Origin: Marinobacter arenosus
GTDB lineage: Bacteria > Pseudomonadota > Gammaproteobacteria > Pseudomonadales > Oleiphilaceae
Assembly: GCF_019264345.1 (NCBI RefSeq)
Contig: NZ_JAHVAO010000001.1
Coordinates: 1,922,001-1,986,000, forward strand
Reading direction: 5' to 3'
DNA: 64,000 nucleotides
Positions 15,800-24,657 of the stretch are shown here, one piece after another. The notes under the pieces are model-generated. The model was given only the letters and a program-made list of their open reading frames with translations. It was not told the origin of the DNA and did no database searches. The position numbers and the translations under genes were made by a program. Each line of letters begins with the position of its first letter. The stretch's first letter is position 1.

Positions 15800-16295
15800 G
15801 TGCCGCCTCGAACACCGCGTAATCCGGTGCACTGAACAGCACTAACCGGATGCGCTGGACGGAACGGAGTGTCGGCACCATCGCGGCAATCGCCGCGAAC
15901 GCCACGTCGGCGGCTTGGTCCACCGGGTAGCCAAACACGCCCGTTGAGATGGCGGGAAACGCCAACGAACTCAGCTGGTGCTGGTCCGCCAGCATCAACG
16001 CGTTGCGGTAGCAGTCGCCCAGCAACTGATCAGATGGCTCGTCCACTCCGTACACTGGCCCCAGGCAATGAATGACGTACCGATTTGGCAACCGGTGCCC
16101 GGAAGTGATCACCGCCTGACCCGGCGCGATGGGCGCCAGCGCCTGGCATTCTTCGGCAAGCCCCGGGCCGGCGGCACTGTGAATGGCACCGGCCACGCCA
16201 CTGCCCGGCATCAGCCGGGTGTTGGCGGCATTGACCACGGCATCGATGTCCGGCTGCGAGGCGATGTTGCCCCGAACAATTTCAACCTTAACCAC
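15768..16295 (-). CDS. Macrodomain protein (O-acetyl-ADP-ribose deacetylase-like)
   Basis: 175 residues from a GTG at 16295, preceded by a purine-rich GGGGGAGG. The longer frame from 16439 would run across the divergent promoter. The ADP-ribose-binding macrodomain is shown by VVNAANTRLMPGSGVAGAIHSAAG and ISTGVFGYPVDQAA. Members hydrolyse O-acetyl-ADP-ribose or protein ADP-ribose. In the loop usually written GGVDGAIHRAAG the Asp is Ala here (GVAGAIHSAAG), so catalysis may differ or be weaker. It converges on the ChaN gene and is divergent from the SIMPL gene. Confidence 0.85.
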   Translation of the reverse strand: MVKVEIVRGNIASQPDIDAVVNAANTRLMPGSGVAGAIHSAAGPGLAEECQALAPIAPGQAVITSGHRLPNRYVIHCLGPVYGVDEPSDQLLGDCYRNALMLADQHQLSSLAFPAISTGVFGYPVDQAADVAFAAIAAMVPTLRSVQRIRLVLFSAPDYAVFEAALNRSGLASTD

Positions 16296-16398
16296 GACCT
16301 CCCCCTTTTCGACTCCGCCACAAGGCGCTAGTCTGAACCCTGATTCAAGGATAGCAGCACTCCCCGCCTCCCGGGTCCCGCAACACAAGGAAACCGAC

Positions 16399-17109
16399 AT
16401 GAAGGTTATCGTCGCCCTGATTCTTGCCATCGGCGCCATCGTTTCCGCGTCACTGATAGCCGACGGACTGACCCAACTGCGAACCGGCGACCGTTACGTC
16501 ACCGTCAAAGGCGTCGCCGAGCGGGAGGTGAACGCAGACCTGGCGCTCTGGCCGATTCGCTTTGTCGCGACCGGCACCACCCTGACCGAGGCCCAGGATC
16601 TTGCCCGCCAGAGCCGGGAAGCCATTATGGCGTTCCTGAAGCTCCAGGCCATCGATCAAGGTGCTGTCGAACTCCAGCGGCTGGACGTCACTGACACCCG
16701 GGCCACCCCCTACCAGGGCACGAATAACGAGCAGAAGTTCATCATCAATCAAACCCTGATGGTGCGCAGCAACGACATCGCCAAGATCCAGCGCGCCGCC
16801 CAGGGCGTGAGCGAACTGGTGGATTCCGGGGTGATCCTGTCGTCAGACTACGGGCCGGCCGGCCCCACCTACCTGTTCAATGGGCTCAACGCCATCAAAC
16901 CGGACATGATCGCCGAGGCCACGGCCTCGGCCAGAGAGGCGGCCGCGCAGTTCGCCCAGGATGCCGATGCAGAACTGGCCGGTTTACGCCGGGCCAATCA
17001 GGGCGTGTTCCAGATTCTGGCCCGGGACCAGGCCCCGGGCATCCTGGAAGGGCAGCAACCGGTCAAGACGGTCCGGGTGGTGTCCACCGTCGAGTACTAT
17101 CTCAAGTGA
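16399..17109 (+). CDS. SIMPL-domain (DUF541) periplasmic protein
   Basis: 236 residues from the ATG at 16399 (AAGGAAACCGAC upstream). An N-terminal membrane anchor/signal (VIVALILAIGAIVSASLIA) precedes the SIMPL/DUF541 domain, recognisable from RYVTVKGVAEREVNADLALW and a C-terminal VRVVSTVEYYLK. Relatives such as E. coli YggE are linked to oxidative stress; the biochemical role is unknown. The start was trimmed because the upstream 72 codons overlap the divergent macrodomain gene. Confidence 0.85.
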   Translation: MKVIVALILAIGAIVSASLIADGLTQLRTGDRYVTVKGVAEREVNADLALWPIRFVATGTTLTEAQDLARQSREAIMAFLKLQAIDQGAVELQRLDVTDTRATPYQGTNNEQKFIINQTLMVRSNDIAKIQRAAQGVSELVDSGVILSSDYGPAGPTYLFNGLNAIKPDMIAEATASAREAAAQFAQDADAELAGLRRANQGVFQILARDQAPGILEGQQPVKTVRVVSTVEYYLK

Positions 17110-17118
17110 GAATCCGGC

Positions 17119-18186
17119 CTACTGAGTGGCCACCATTTCGTCGGTGACCTGATAGTCCCCCATCAGCCAGCGCAGGATTTCATTGGCCGCCGGGTGGTCG
17201 AAGGCATCGTAGGTTCGCAACAGACCTTGCCGTTTCTCATCCCCGATGCGGCCCAGCCCGGCATCCTGCAACACCAGCAGATCGGCGTGTATCTGCTCCG
17301 CCAGCTCACGCCCCAGGATCTCCCGCGCCGCGTGTCGGAACGCCTGACCATACTGGTACTCGGGCCCCAGCCGATAGGATTCCGCCAGGGTTATGGCCGG
17401 AATGGCCGTCAGTGTCGGCTGTAACGCCGGATTGATCCCGTGTCCGGTCAGGTGGGCGGCGTTCGCCGCCGGCCTGCCGGTAAAGCCCCGCAGGTGCAGA
17501 TGCCGGGACATCCGGTCACCATCATTGACCGGATAGTTGTCCCACAACACGGGCTTACGCCCCAGCAGGTCGCCGACCCGTTTCAGGTGGCCCGGCGAGA
17601 TCTCCCTCGAGCAGACTTCCTCACCGGTCCAGAAAACATTCACGGAATGATCGAGCTTGCGCCCCAGGGTCGCCAGGTAATCGACCGGACGCTGACCGAA
17701 GACCCGATCCAGAACCGGATCGTCCGAGTAATAGCTGGGGCAGACACTGATCCGGCTTGCCGAGGTTCTATCCCGGACCCAATGCACGATATCGGCCTGG
17801 GTCTGGGCCAGTTCCGGCGTACCCGAGCGCATGTCGTCGAACAGGATCGCCAGCTCATCGATGCCAATCCGGTCCAGCCAGTTCAGCTTGGCGGCCAGGG
17901 CATCGCGGGCCTGATCGTTAAAGTGGTTGAAGACTTCGAACGGGCTCAAGCCAATGCCGAAGCGGACACCCTCGGCCCGGCAGAAACGACCGAACTCTGC
18001 CAGTTCCGCCGCAAGCGCAGGCGGATGCGGCTCCTGCCAACGGCGTCGCAGGAAGGCGTCCGCCTTGGGCGCATACAGATAGAACCGGTAGCCATGGGGG
18101 GCCAGTGACCGCACCAGTTGACGGCGCTCCTGCCAGTTCCAAAGGGGCCCATAAAACCCTTCAATAATGCCCAATGGGGTGGTCAT
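17119..18186 (-). CDS. GH84-family beta-N-acetylglucosaminidase-like protein
   Basis: 355 residues from the ATG at 18186, with AAGGAG eight bases upstream. Family GH84 signatures are GIIEGFYGPLWNW at the N-terminus, the paired catalytic aspartates in AILFDDM, NVFWTGEEVCS and WDNYPVNDG. GH84 enzymes remove N-acetylglucosamine by substrate-assisted catalysis and include O-GlcNAcases and hyaluronidases. No signal peptide is visible, so it is probably cytoplasmic. It is shorter than clostridial members because it is the catalytic domain alone. No sugar-uptake genes adjoin it; the substrate is unknown. Confidence 0.85.
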   Translation of the reverse strand: MTTPLGIIEGFYGPLWNWQERRQLVRSLAPHGYRFYLYAPKADAFLRRRWQEPHPPALAAELAEFGRFCRAEGVRFGIGLSPFEVFNHFNDQARDALAAKLNWLDRIGIDELAILFDDMRSGTPELAQTQADIVHWVRDRTSASRISVCPSYYSDDPVLDRVFGQRPVDYLATLGRKLDHSVNVFWTGEEVCSREISPGHLKRVGDLLGRKPVLWDNYPVNDGDRMSRHLHLRGFTGRPAANAAHLTGHGINPALQPTLTAIPAITLAESYRLGPEYQYGQAFRHAAREILGRELAEQIHADLLVLQDAGLGRIGDEKRQGLLRTYDAFDHPAANEILRWLMGDYQVTDEMVATQ

Positions 18187-18337
18187 TACAGCAACTCCTT
18201 GCGTTGTTCCTGAGCCGGACTCCGGGCGCGTCATCAATTAACACATCGTATAGGCGCCGCAAGCCAACGGTAGTCTCAAACCGTATTGTCGTCCCGCAAA
18301 GCAGGCTATTATAGCTTCATTAAACAGGAAGCGACTC

Positions 18338-19438
18338 ATGGCCTCATCACCGAGCAGATTAGCCAGCCTTGATGCCCTACGCGGCCTGGCCGCCCTGGCA
18401 GTGGTTCTGTTTCATTACCTGCCCTACTACGACAATCTCTTTGGGCACGGATTTGACCTGCCGGAGGCCGTCACTACCACTCTGCTCTTTGGCCGGTACG
18501 GCGTCCACCTGTTCTTTATCCTGAGCGGCTTCGTCATCTTCATGACCCTGGAACGGACCAGCAGCGCCGGTTGGTTTGGTCTGGCCCGCGCCGTGCGTCT
18601 GCTGCCTGCGCTCTGGGCCGCCATCGCGCTGACGTTCCTGTCCGTGCACTGGCTCGGTCCGGAGAGCCGGGCGGTGCCCCTGGAAGTCGCGATCCTGAAC
18701 ACCACCCTGCTTCATGAGTACCTGGGCAAGGCCCACGTCGATGGGGCCTATTGGAGCCTGGTGGTGGAGGTCACCTTCTACAGTTGGATGGCGCTCCTGT
18801 TTTTCGGCTTGCGCCGGTGGTCGCAACTGCGCCTGGCCCTGGCCGTTTGGGTGATCATCAGCTACGCCGGCGTGCTTTGGTGGAAACAGATTCCGCCGGC
18901 GCTGGAGTTTTTCGTCAAGGACCTGCTGTTTGTAAAGTATGCACCGCTGTTCGTTGCCGGCATGCTGATTTACCGCCGGCACCGCGACGGCGGGGGATCG
19001 AGGTTCGACAATGCCATGCTGGCCCTGAGCATTGGTCACGGATTGATTGCCTACAAGCTGCCTTACAGCCTCTTCGTGCTCGCGTGCTTCGGGGTATTTG
19101 CCCTGGCCGTCGCCGGGCGCCTGAACTGGCTGTCCAATCGTCCGATGCTTTGGCTGGGCAGCCTGTCCTACAGCCTCTACCTGGTGCACCAGAACATCGG
19201 CTACGGGGTGATTGGCTGGAGTTATGAGGCCGGGCTCCCGGGCTGGCTGGGCGTGGTATTGGCACTGACGACCGCTCTGACCCTGGCCAGCCTCATTCAC
19301 TATACGGTGGAGAGGCCGACGCTCGCGAGGTTCAGGGCGTGGCGAAACAAAGCCGAAACGCGTTCCGTCCCTGCCCCGGCGTCCCGGCTTGATGGCGTGG
19401 TGACGGTTTCAACCCAACGCGACCGGGCCGATTCTTGA
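18338..19438 (+). CDS. Acyltransferase 3 (OafA/YrhL-like) membrane protein
   Basis: 366 residues, multi-pass. The diagnostic start LASLDALRGLAALAVVLFHY contains the R-G and H of the family. GVHLFFILSGFVIFMTLERT and SLSYSLYLVHQNIGYG follow. These proteins O-acylate exported sugars, lipids or peptides. It stands alone between the GH84 gene and a small helical protein, so the acceptor cannot be guessed. The C-terminal tail (about 340-366) is soluble. Confidence 0.88.
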   Translation: MASSPSRLASLDALRGLAALAVVLFHYLPYYDNLFGHGFDLPEAVTTTLLFGRYGVHLFFILSGFVIFMTLERTSSAGWFGLARAVRLLPALWAAIALTFLSVHWLGPESRAVPLEVAILNTTLLHEYLGKAHVDGAYWSLVVEVTFYSWMALLFFGLRRWSQLRLALAVWVIISYAGVLWWKQIPPALEFFVKDLLFVKYAPLFVAGMLIYRRHRDGGGSRFDNAMLALSIGHGLIAYKLPYSLFVLACFGVFALAVAGRLNWLSNRPMLWLGSLSYSLYLVHQNIGYGVIGWSYEAGLPGWLGVVLALTTALTLASLIHYTVERPTLARFRAWRNKAETRSVPAPASRLDGVVTVSTQRDRADS

Positions 19439-19493
19439 CTAGACTGAAAGACAAATCCCCGGGAAACGACAAACCCGCACCAAGGAGTTTGCC

Positions 19494-19952
19494 ATGGAAA
19501 TCAAGACGTTCGAGGACCTCATCGACTGGACCCGCCAGCTCCACGCCTATCTGGCCCAAAGCCTTCATCAGTCGGCAGCCCTGAATGCCGATGAGCGGGC
19601 AAGCGCGTTGCTCGATTACGTCAGCAGTCACGAAGCCAAGCTGGAACAGGCGGTTGCCGAATTTGAAAAACAGGCCGACTCCAAGGCCATGAAAACCCGC
19701 CTGTATGACTACGCCAATCACAAACCGATCAAGTCCCATCGAACCTGCGATACCCACTACGCGGACCTGGATTTCGAAGGTATCGAGCGGGAGATTTTTG
19801 ATTTCCACGATCAGGTCATGGACCTCTACGACGCACTGATTGGCAAGGCAGAGATACCCGAGGCCAAGACCTTGCTGGAGGATCTCAGGTCGCTGGAGGA
19901 GCATGAGGCCATGCGTCTGGCGCGCCAGATTGGGCGCATGGACGACGTGTAG
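19494..19952 (+). CDS. Hypothetical all-helical (possibly ferritin-like) protein
   Basis: 152 residues, highly charged and predicted all-helical, with E/H-rich segments SSHEAKLE, FDFHDQVMDLYD and LEEHEAMRLARQIG. These are spaced like metal ligands in ferritin- or rubrerythrin-type bundles, but I cannot assign a family. It has no signal peptide. AAGGAG lies upstream of the ATG. It is monocistronic, with a hairpin just after the stop. Confidence 0.75.
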   Translation: MEIKTFEDLIDWTRQLHAYLAQSLHQSAALNADERASALLDYVSSHEAKLEQAVAEFEKQADSKAMKTRLYDYANHKPIKSHRTCDTHYADLDFEGIEREIFDFHDQVMDLYDALIGKAEIPEAKTLLEDLRSLEEHEAMRLARQIGRMDDV

Positions 19953-19956
19953 ACAG

Positions 19957-19978
19957 GCCTACGACCTACGTCGTAGGC
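19957..19978. terminator. Hairpin after the helical hypothetical gene
   Basis: GCCTACGAC-CTAC-GTCGTAGGC is a perfect 9-bp stem directly after the stop codon; the T-run follows only after a further GACCGGG. It is a probable but imperfect intrinsic terminator. Confidence 0.5.
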
Positions 19979-20096
19979 GACCGGGTTTTTCATTCCGTTT
20001 CCTAACGATAATTGTTAACTTGAACTACCGTTACGAGTTGACCCTTCCCAAAGGAAGGCGCTCTACATACAAAAACGATAAGAGGATAGAAGAGCA

Positions 20097-21173
20097 ATGA
20101 AGATCCGTTCTGTTCTTTCCGCGGCTGTGCTGGCTGTGGCAACTACCTTTGCCGCCACACAGGCGCTCGCACAGGAAACGTTCACTCTCCGTCTCGCAGA
20201 AACCTGGGGCCCCAATTTCCCGATCTTTGGCGATGCCACCAAGAACATGGCCGCCATGGCTGAGAAGATGTCCGATGGCCGTCTGCGCATCCGCATCGAT
20301 TCCGCCAACAAGCATAAGGCACCGTTCGGTGTGTTCGACATGGTCAAGGCCGGCCAGTACGACATGGGCCACTCTGCCTCCTACTACTGGAAAGGCAAGG
20401 TTCCCAACACCCTGTTCTTCACCAGCATGCCGTTCGGCATGACGGCGCTGGAGCAATACGCCTGGTTCTACTACGGCGACGGCATGGACCTGATGCAGGA
20501 AGTGTATGAGCCGCACAACCTGATGTCCTTCCCGGGCGGCAACACCGGCATCCAGATGGGCGGCTGGTTCCGCAAGGAAATCAAATCTGTGGATGACCTG
20601 CAGGGCCTGAAGATGCGGATTCCGGGCTTTGCCGGCGAGGTGTTCGCCGAGGTTGGCGTCAGCCCGACCAACATCGCCCCGGGCGAGCTGTACACCGCGC
20701 TTGAGCGTAACACCATCGACGCGGCTGAGTGGGTAGGCCCGGCTCTGGATCTGCGTCTGGGTTTCCAGCAGATTGCTGACTACTACTACACCGGCTGGCA
20801 CGAGCCGGCGACCGAGCTGCAGTTCCTGGTCAACAAGAAGGTCTGGGAGAAACTGCCCGCCGACCTGCAGGAAATCCTGCGCATCTCCATGCGTACTGCG
20901 GCCTATGACATGCTGATCGAATCCCAGCACGAAAACGCCAAGGCCTGGGCCAGCATCAAGGAAGAGCATCCGGACGTGCAGATCAAGACGTTCCCGAAGG
21001 AAGTTTTCCACGCCATGTATGAGGCCAACCAGAAGCTTCTGAATGAAGCCGCTGCAGGTGATGAACTCGCCAGCAAGATTGTCGAGTCTCAGGAAAACTA
21101 CCTGGAGATGAGCCGCGCCTACACGGATATTTCCGAGCGCGCTTACCTCAACACAATGGCCGAAGTCGAGTAA
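20097..21173 (+). CDS. dctP: TRAP transporter periplasmic substrate-binding protein (DctP family, TakP-like)
   Basis: 358 residues with signal peptide AATQALAQ/ETFTL. It captures the ligand for the TRAP permease encoded downstream. The DctP fold is clear (LRLAETWGPNFP, FRKEIKSVDDLQGLKMRIPG), with the carboxylate-binding Arg in MRIPG and WVGPALDLRLGFQQIADYYYTGWHEP. The last segment resembles the 2-oxoacid-binding TakP subgroup more than malate-type DctP, so a keto acid ligand is my best guess. It is followed by an attenuating hairpin and then dctQM. Confidence 0.9.
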   Translation: MKIRSVLSAAVLAVATTFAATQALAQETFTLRLAETWGPNFPIFGDATKNMAAMAEKMSDGRLRIRIDSANKHKAPFGVFDMVKAGQYDMGHSASYYWKGKVPNTLFFTSMPFGMTALEQYAWFYYGDGMDLMQEVYEPHNLMSFPGGNTGIQMGGWFRKEIKSVDDLQGLKMRIPGFAGEVFAEVGVSPTNIAPGELYTALERNTIDAAEWVGPALDLRLGFQQIADYYYTGWHEPATELQFLVNKKVWEKLPADLQEILRISMRTAAYDMLIESQHENAKAWASIKEEHPDVQIKTFPKEVFHAMYEANQKLLNEAAAGDELASKIVESQENYLEMSRAYTDISERAYLNTMAEVE

Positions 21174-21192
21174 GATAACGGCCAGTACGGAG

Positions 21193-21222
21193 CCGGGATC
21201 GCTCTCTGAGGGTCCCGGTTTT
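21193..21222 (+). terminator. Intercistronic terminator-like hairpin between dctP and dctQ
   Basis: CCGGGA (21193-21198), a 14-base loop, TCCCGG (21213-21218), then TTTT. A leaky terminator here would give excess binding protein over permease, a known pattern in binding-protein-dependent operons. Confidence 0.6.
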
Positions 21223-21273
21223 GTCGTTTATAGCAGCTGAAAAAACGTCAACCCGGTTGGCGGAGGATTATCA

Positions 21274-21819
21274 ATGCGGTGGATTATCAAACTGGACGAG
21301 GGCCTCGCTCGCTTGTCCAATCTTTGTGGGTGGGTCGCCTGTATCGCGATGATACTGATGGCAGCCAACGTGTTTTACAACGTGGTTTCCCGCTACGCGT
21401 TCAACGAAGTGTCGATTGGCCTGCAGGAGATGGAGTGGCATCTGTATTCCATCGTGTTCCTGTTTGGTATCCCCTACGCACTGCGCTCGGACGGCCATGT
21501 TCGCGTCGACGTTTTCTACACCAACTGGAACAACAAGGCGAAGGCCTGGGTCAACATTGTCGGCGCCGTTATCTTTGTCATTCCCTTTGCCTACCTGATC
21601 GGCACCTACGGTTACAGCTTTGCGCTGGATTCCTACAACATGGGTGAAGGCAGTGGCGATCCGGGCGGCCTGCCCCACCGCTACCTCATCAAGTCGGTCA
21701 TACCGATCACCGCATTCTTCATTGCCACCAGCGGCATCGGCATGGTCACCCACGCCATCCGAGTGCTGTCGGGCGAGAAGAGCTACACAGGCGAGCACAG
21801 CGCGGGAGGTTTGGCATGA
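21274..21819 (+). CDS. dctQ: TRAP transporter small permease subunit (DctQ family)
   Basis: 181 residues with four predicted membrane helices. Family signatures are NVFYNVVSRYAFNEVSIGLQEMEWHLYSIVFLFGI (seen in pieces) and DGHVRVDVFYTNWN. GGAGGATTATCA precedes the ATG. It forms the small subunit that partners DctM. The last codons overlap the dctM start by 4 bp. Confidence 0.92.
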   Translation: MRWIIKLDEGLARLSNLCGWVACIAMILMAANVFYNVVSRYAFNEVSIGLQEMEWHLYSIVFLFGIPYALRSDGHVRVDVFYTNWNNKAKAWVNIVGAVIFVIPFAYLIGTYGYSFALDSYNMGEGSGDPGGLPHRYLIKSVIPITAFFIATSGIGMVTHAIRVLSGEKSYTGEHSAGGLA

Positions 21820-23111
21820 TCGGCATGATTATGTTCGGCGTCGCGATGCTGATGCTGATGCTGGGTTTCCCGGTCGCCTTCACCTTCGGTGGCGTTGCGC
21901 TGTTTTTCGGCATCTACGCCGAGGGCATGGACCTGTTTGCGTTCATGCCGTTCCGCATCATGAGCGTCATGCAGAATACCGTGTTGATGGCCGTGCCGCT
22001 GTTCATCTTCATGGGGGTTGTCCTGCAACGCACCCGGCTGGCTGAGCAGCTGCTCACCTCCATGGGCCGCCTCTTCGGCGGTCTGCCCGGCGGCCTGGCC
22101 ATCTCCACGATCCTCGTGGGTGCCCTGCTCGCCGCGTCCACCGGTGTGGTGGGCGCCAGTGTGGTGGCCATGGGTCTGATCTCCCTGCCGGTCATGCTGG
22201 CGCACAAGTACGACAAGCGCCTGAGTACGGGCACCATCTGTGCGTCCGGCACCCTTGGGCAGATTGTTCCCCCCTCCATCATCCTGATCATCCTCGGCGA
22301 CGTTATCGGGCTGCCGGTGGGCGATCTGTTCAAGGCTGCGGTATGGCCAGGCGTGGTGCTGATCAGCCTGTACATCATCTACATTCTGGTCCTGACCCGA
22401 CTCAAGCCGGAAACCGCACCGGCCATGCCGGAAGATCCGACCCGCTCGCGCAAGCAGGAAATCATCTCGGCCCTGCTGGCCATCATTCCACCGCTGGCAC
22501 TGATCATTGTGGTACTCGGCTCCATCTTCAGCGGCATCGCCACCCCGACCGAATCCTCCGCACTCGGTGGTGTCGGTGCCGTCATTCTTGCCCTGATCTA
22601 CCGGCAGTTCTCGTTCCAGATGATCTGGGACAGCGCCAAGGACACCGTCAAGGTCACCGCGATGGTCTTCGCCATCCTGATCGGCGCGACCGCGTTCTCC
22701 ATGGTGTTCAGCTACACCGGCGGCGATTACCTGCTGGAAGACTGGCTGCATGCCCTGCCCGGCGACGAATGGGGCTTCATCATCCTGTCGATGCTGGTCA
22801 TCCTGATCCTGGGCTTCTTCATCGATTTCGTGGAGATTTCCTTCATCATCGTACCGATCCTGGCACCGGTGGCCGAGGCCATGGGCATCAACATGCTCTG
22901 GTTCGCCATCCTGATCGCCATGAACCTGCAGACCAGCTTCCTGACCCCACCCTTCGGGTTCTCCCTGTTCTACCTGAAAGGTGTGGCGCCGCCGGAGGTG
23001 CAGACCGTGGATATCTATCGCGGCATCATTCCCTTCATACTGATCCAGATCCTGGTTCTGGCGATGATCGTCATCTTCCCCGAGTGGTTCGGGATGAGCG
23101 CCAGCTACTGA
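21816..23111 (+). CDS. dctM: TRAP transporter large permease subunit (DctM family)
   Basis: 431 residues, about 12 membrane helices, catalysing Na+-driven uptake of the ligand delivered by DctP. Characteristic segments: LMLGFPVAFTFGGVALFFGI, AVPLFIFMGVVLQR, ASGTLGQIVPPSI and LGFFIDFVEISFIIVPI. Translational coupling to dctQ (ATGA overlap) fixes the start. An excellent terminator follows 9 bp after the stop. Confidence 0.95.
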   Translation: MIGMIMFGVAMLMLMLGFPVAFTFGGVALFFGIYAEGMDLFAFMPFRIMSVMQNTVLMAVPLFIFMGVVLQRTRLAEQLLTSMGRLFGGLPGGLAISTILVGALLAASTGVVGASVVAMGLISLPVMLAHKYDKRLSTGTICASGTLGQIVPPSIILIILGDVIGLPVGDLFKAAVWPGVVLISLYIIYILVLTRLKPETAPAMPEDPTRSRKQEIISALLAIIPPLALIIVVLGSIFSGIATPTESSALGGVGAVILALIYRQFSFQMIWDSAKDTVKVTAMVFAILIGATAFSMVFSYTGGDYLLEDWLHALPGDEWGFIILSMLVILILGFFIDFVEISFIIVPILAPVAEAMGINMLWFAILIAMNLQTSFLTPPFGFSLFYLKGVAPPEVQTVDIYRGIIPFILIQILVLAMIVIFPEWFGMSASY

Positions 23112-23119
23112 TCGATAGA

Positions 23120-23148
23120 AACCGGGCTTTCGAGCCCGGTTTTTTTTC
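23120..23148 (+). terminator. Rho-independent terminator of the TRAP operon
   Basis: AACCGGGCT-TTCG-AGCCCGGTT (23120-23141) followed by a run of T: a 9-bp stem with a stable tetraloop. Confidence 0.92.
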
Positions 23149-23207
23149 TGTCCCGCTTTCTCAAAAATCCGCCTACTCTCGACAATTTCCCCAAATCTCC
23201 GCCCAAC

Positions 23208-23235
23208 CTGACAAAACCTGAACGTTTCCTATACT
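23208..23235 (+). promoter_or_regulatory. Promoter of the lipid-modification operon
   Basis: CTGACA (23208-23213), 16-bp spacer, TATACT (23230-23235), about 110 bp before the methyltransferase ATG. It fits sigma-70. The overlapping CGTTTCC could also belong to an ECF-type promoter. Confidence 0.5.
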
Positions 23236-23343
23236 GAGAAACAGAACCGGCGATTCTCAGATCGGTAGTTGGGAGATGCCCCCACGAAAAGTCGTCATCC
23301 AGACAGTGACGTTGAGGCAAGGCAAGAAGGGAGAACAGGATCC

Positions 23344-24657
23344 ATGACTCAGAGTACTGCCCAGAAAACCGAGCAGACGGGCCGCGAACACAAGCCGCAC
23401 GTGCTGACTTTGCCATTGGAAGCAGCGCAGACTGACCGGCAACCCCACAATTACGAGCGCTGGCTCATCGCGAAACTGATGCGAATGGCCGGCTCGCCTC
23501 CGATTCGATTCCGGCTGTGGAACGGGGATGTGATCGAGCCACAGGGCCAGGAAGCGAAATATGTGCTGCACCTGTCGGATCCCAAGGCGCTCTATTCACT
23601 GGTGGCCAACCCCAATCTGGCGTTCGGCGACCTGTACAGTGCCGGACGGCTGGAAGTCGAGGGCGAGTTGCCGGACCTGATGGAGACCCTGTACCGATCG
23701 GTTCATGCGGCGCGACAGACCTGGCCGAAATGGCTCGATGCGCTGTGGCGTAACCACAATCCGAGGTCAACCGGGATCTCGGAAGCGAAGGAGAACATCC
23801 ATCACCATTACGACCTGGGGAACGAGTTCTACCGGCTGTGGCTGGACCAGGCCGAAATGCAGTACACCTGCGCCTATTACGAGCGACCCGACCTGACCCT
23901 GGAGCAGGCCCAGCTCGCCAAACTGGAGCATGTGTGCCGCAAGCTGCGGCTGAAGCCCGGCATGACGGTGGTGGAGGCAGGTTGTGGCTGGGGCGGCCTG
24001 GCCCGCTACATGGCTCGCCATTATGGCGTCAAAGTCCACTCCTACAACATATCGCGGGAACAGCTCGCCTACGCCCGGGAGGAAGCCCGCCGGCAGCAGC
24101 TGGATCACCTGATCGATTACGTGGAGGACGACTACCGCAACATCGAGGGTCAATACGATGCCTTTGTTTCGATCGGCATGCTTGAGCACGTGGGCAAGGA
24201 CAACTATCCGGCCCTGTCCGAGCTGATCAAACGCAGTCTCAAGCCCAACGGTATTGCCCTGCTCCACAGCATCGGGCGCAACCGCCCCATGCTGATGAAT
24301 GCCTGGATCGAGAAGCGGATCTTCCCCGGCGCCTACCCGCCAAGCATCGGCGAGTTCATGACCATCTGCGAGCACGGTGATTTTTCGGTTCTGGATGTCG
24401 AGAACCTCCGACTGCATTACGCGCAGACCCTGACCCACTGGATGGAACGATTCGACCAGAATCAGGACGCCGTGTCAGACCAGTACGACGAGCACTTTAC
24501 CCGTGCCTGGCGGATGTACCTCGCGGGTTCCATCGCCGCCTTCCGTGCCGGTTCCCTGCAACTGTTCCAGGTCGTGTTCACCCACGGTGAGAACAACGAC
24601 CTGCCCCAGAGTCGACAGGACCTCTACGCCCAACCCGCCGCGCCGGAGGACGTCTGA
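23344..24657 (+). CDS. Cyclopropane-fatty-acyl-phospholipid synthase family methyltransferase
   Basis: 437 residues from the ATG at 23344. It uses S-adenosylmethionine to add a methylene or methyl group across a lipid double bond. The SAM site is VVEAGCGWGGLARYMARHYG, preceded by the family segments ENIHHHYDLGNEFYRLWLD and YTCAYYERPDLTLEQAQ; SIGMLEHVGKDNY follows. The stop (TGA) overlaps the start of an FAD-dependent reductase, so the two act on the same pathway. Such pairs make 10-methyl or furan-type fatty acids in other bacteria; plain cyclopropane formation needs no flavoprotein. The exact product is inference. Confidence 0.9.
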   Translation: MTQSTAQKTEQTGREHKPHVLTLPLEAAQTDRQPHNYERWLIAKLMRMAGSPPIRFRLWNGDVIEPQGQEAKYVLHLSDPKALYSLVANPNLAFGDLYSAGRLEVEGELPDLMETLYRSVHAARQTWPKWLDALWRNHNPRSTGISEAKENIHHHYDLGNEFYRLWLDQAEMQYTCAYYERPDLTLEQAQLAKLEHVCRKLRLKPGMTVVEAGCGWGGLARYMARHYGVKVHSYNISREQLAYAREEARRQQLDHLIDYVEDDYRNIEGQYDAFVSIGMLEHVGKDNYPALSELIKRSLKPNGIALLHSIGRNRPMLMNAWIEKRIFPGAYPPSIGEFMTICEHGDFSVLDVENLRLHYAQTLTHWMERFDQNQDAVSDQYDEHFTRAWRMYLAGSIAAFRAGSLQLFQVVFTHGENNDLPQSRQDLYAQPAAPEDV

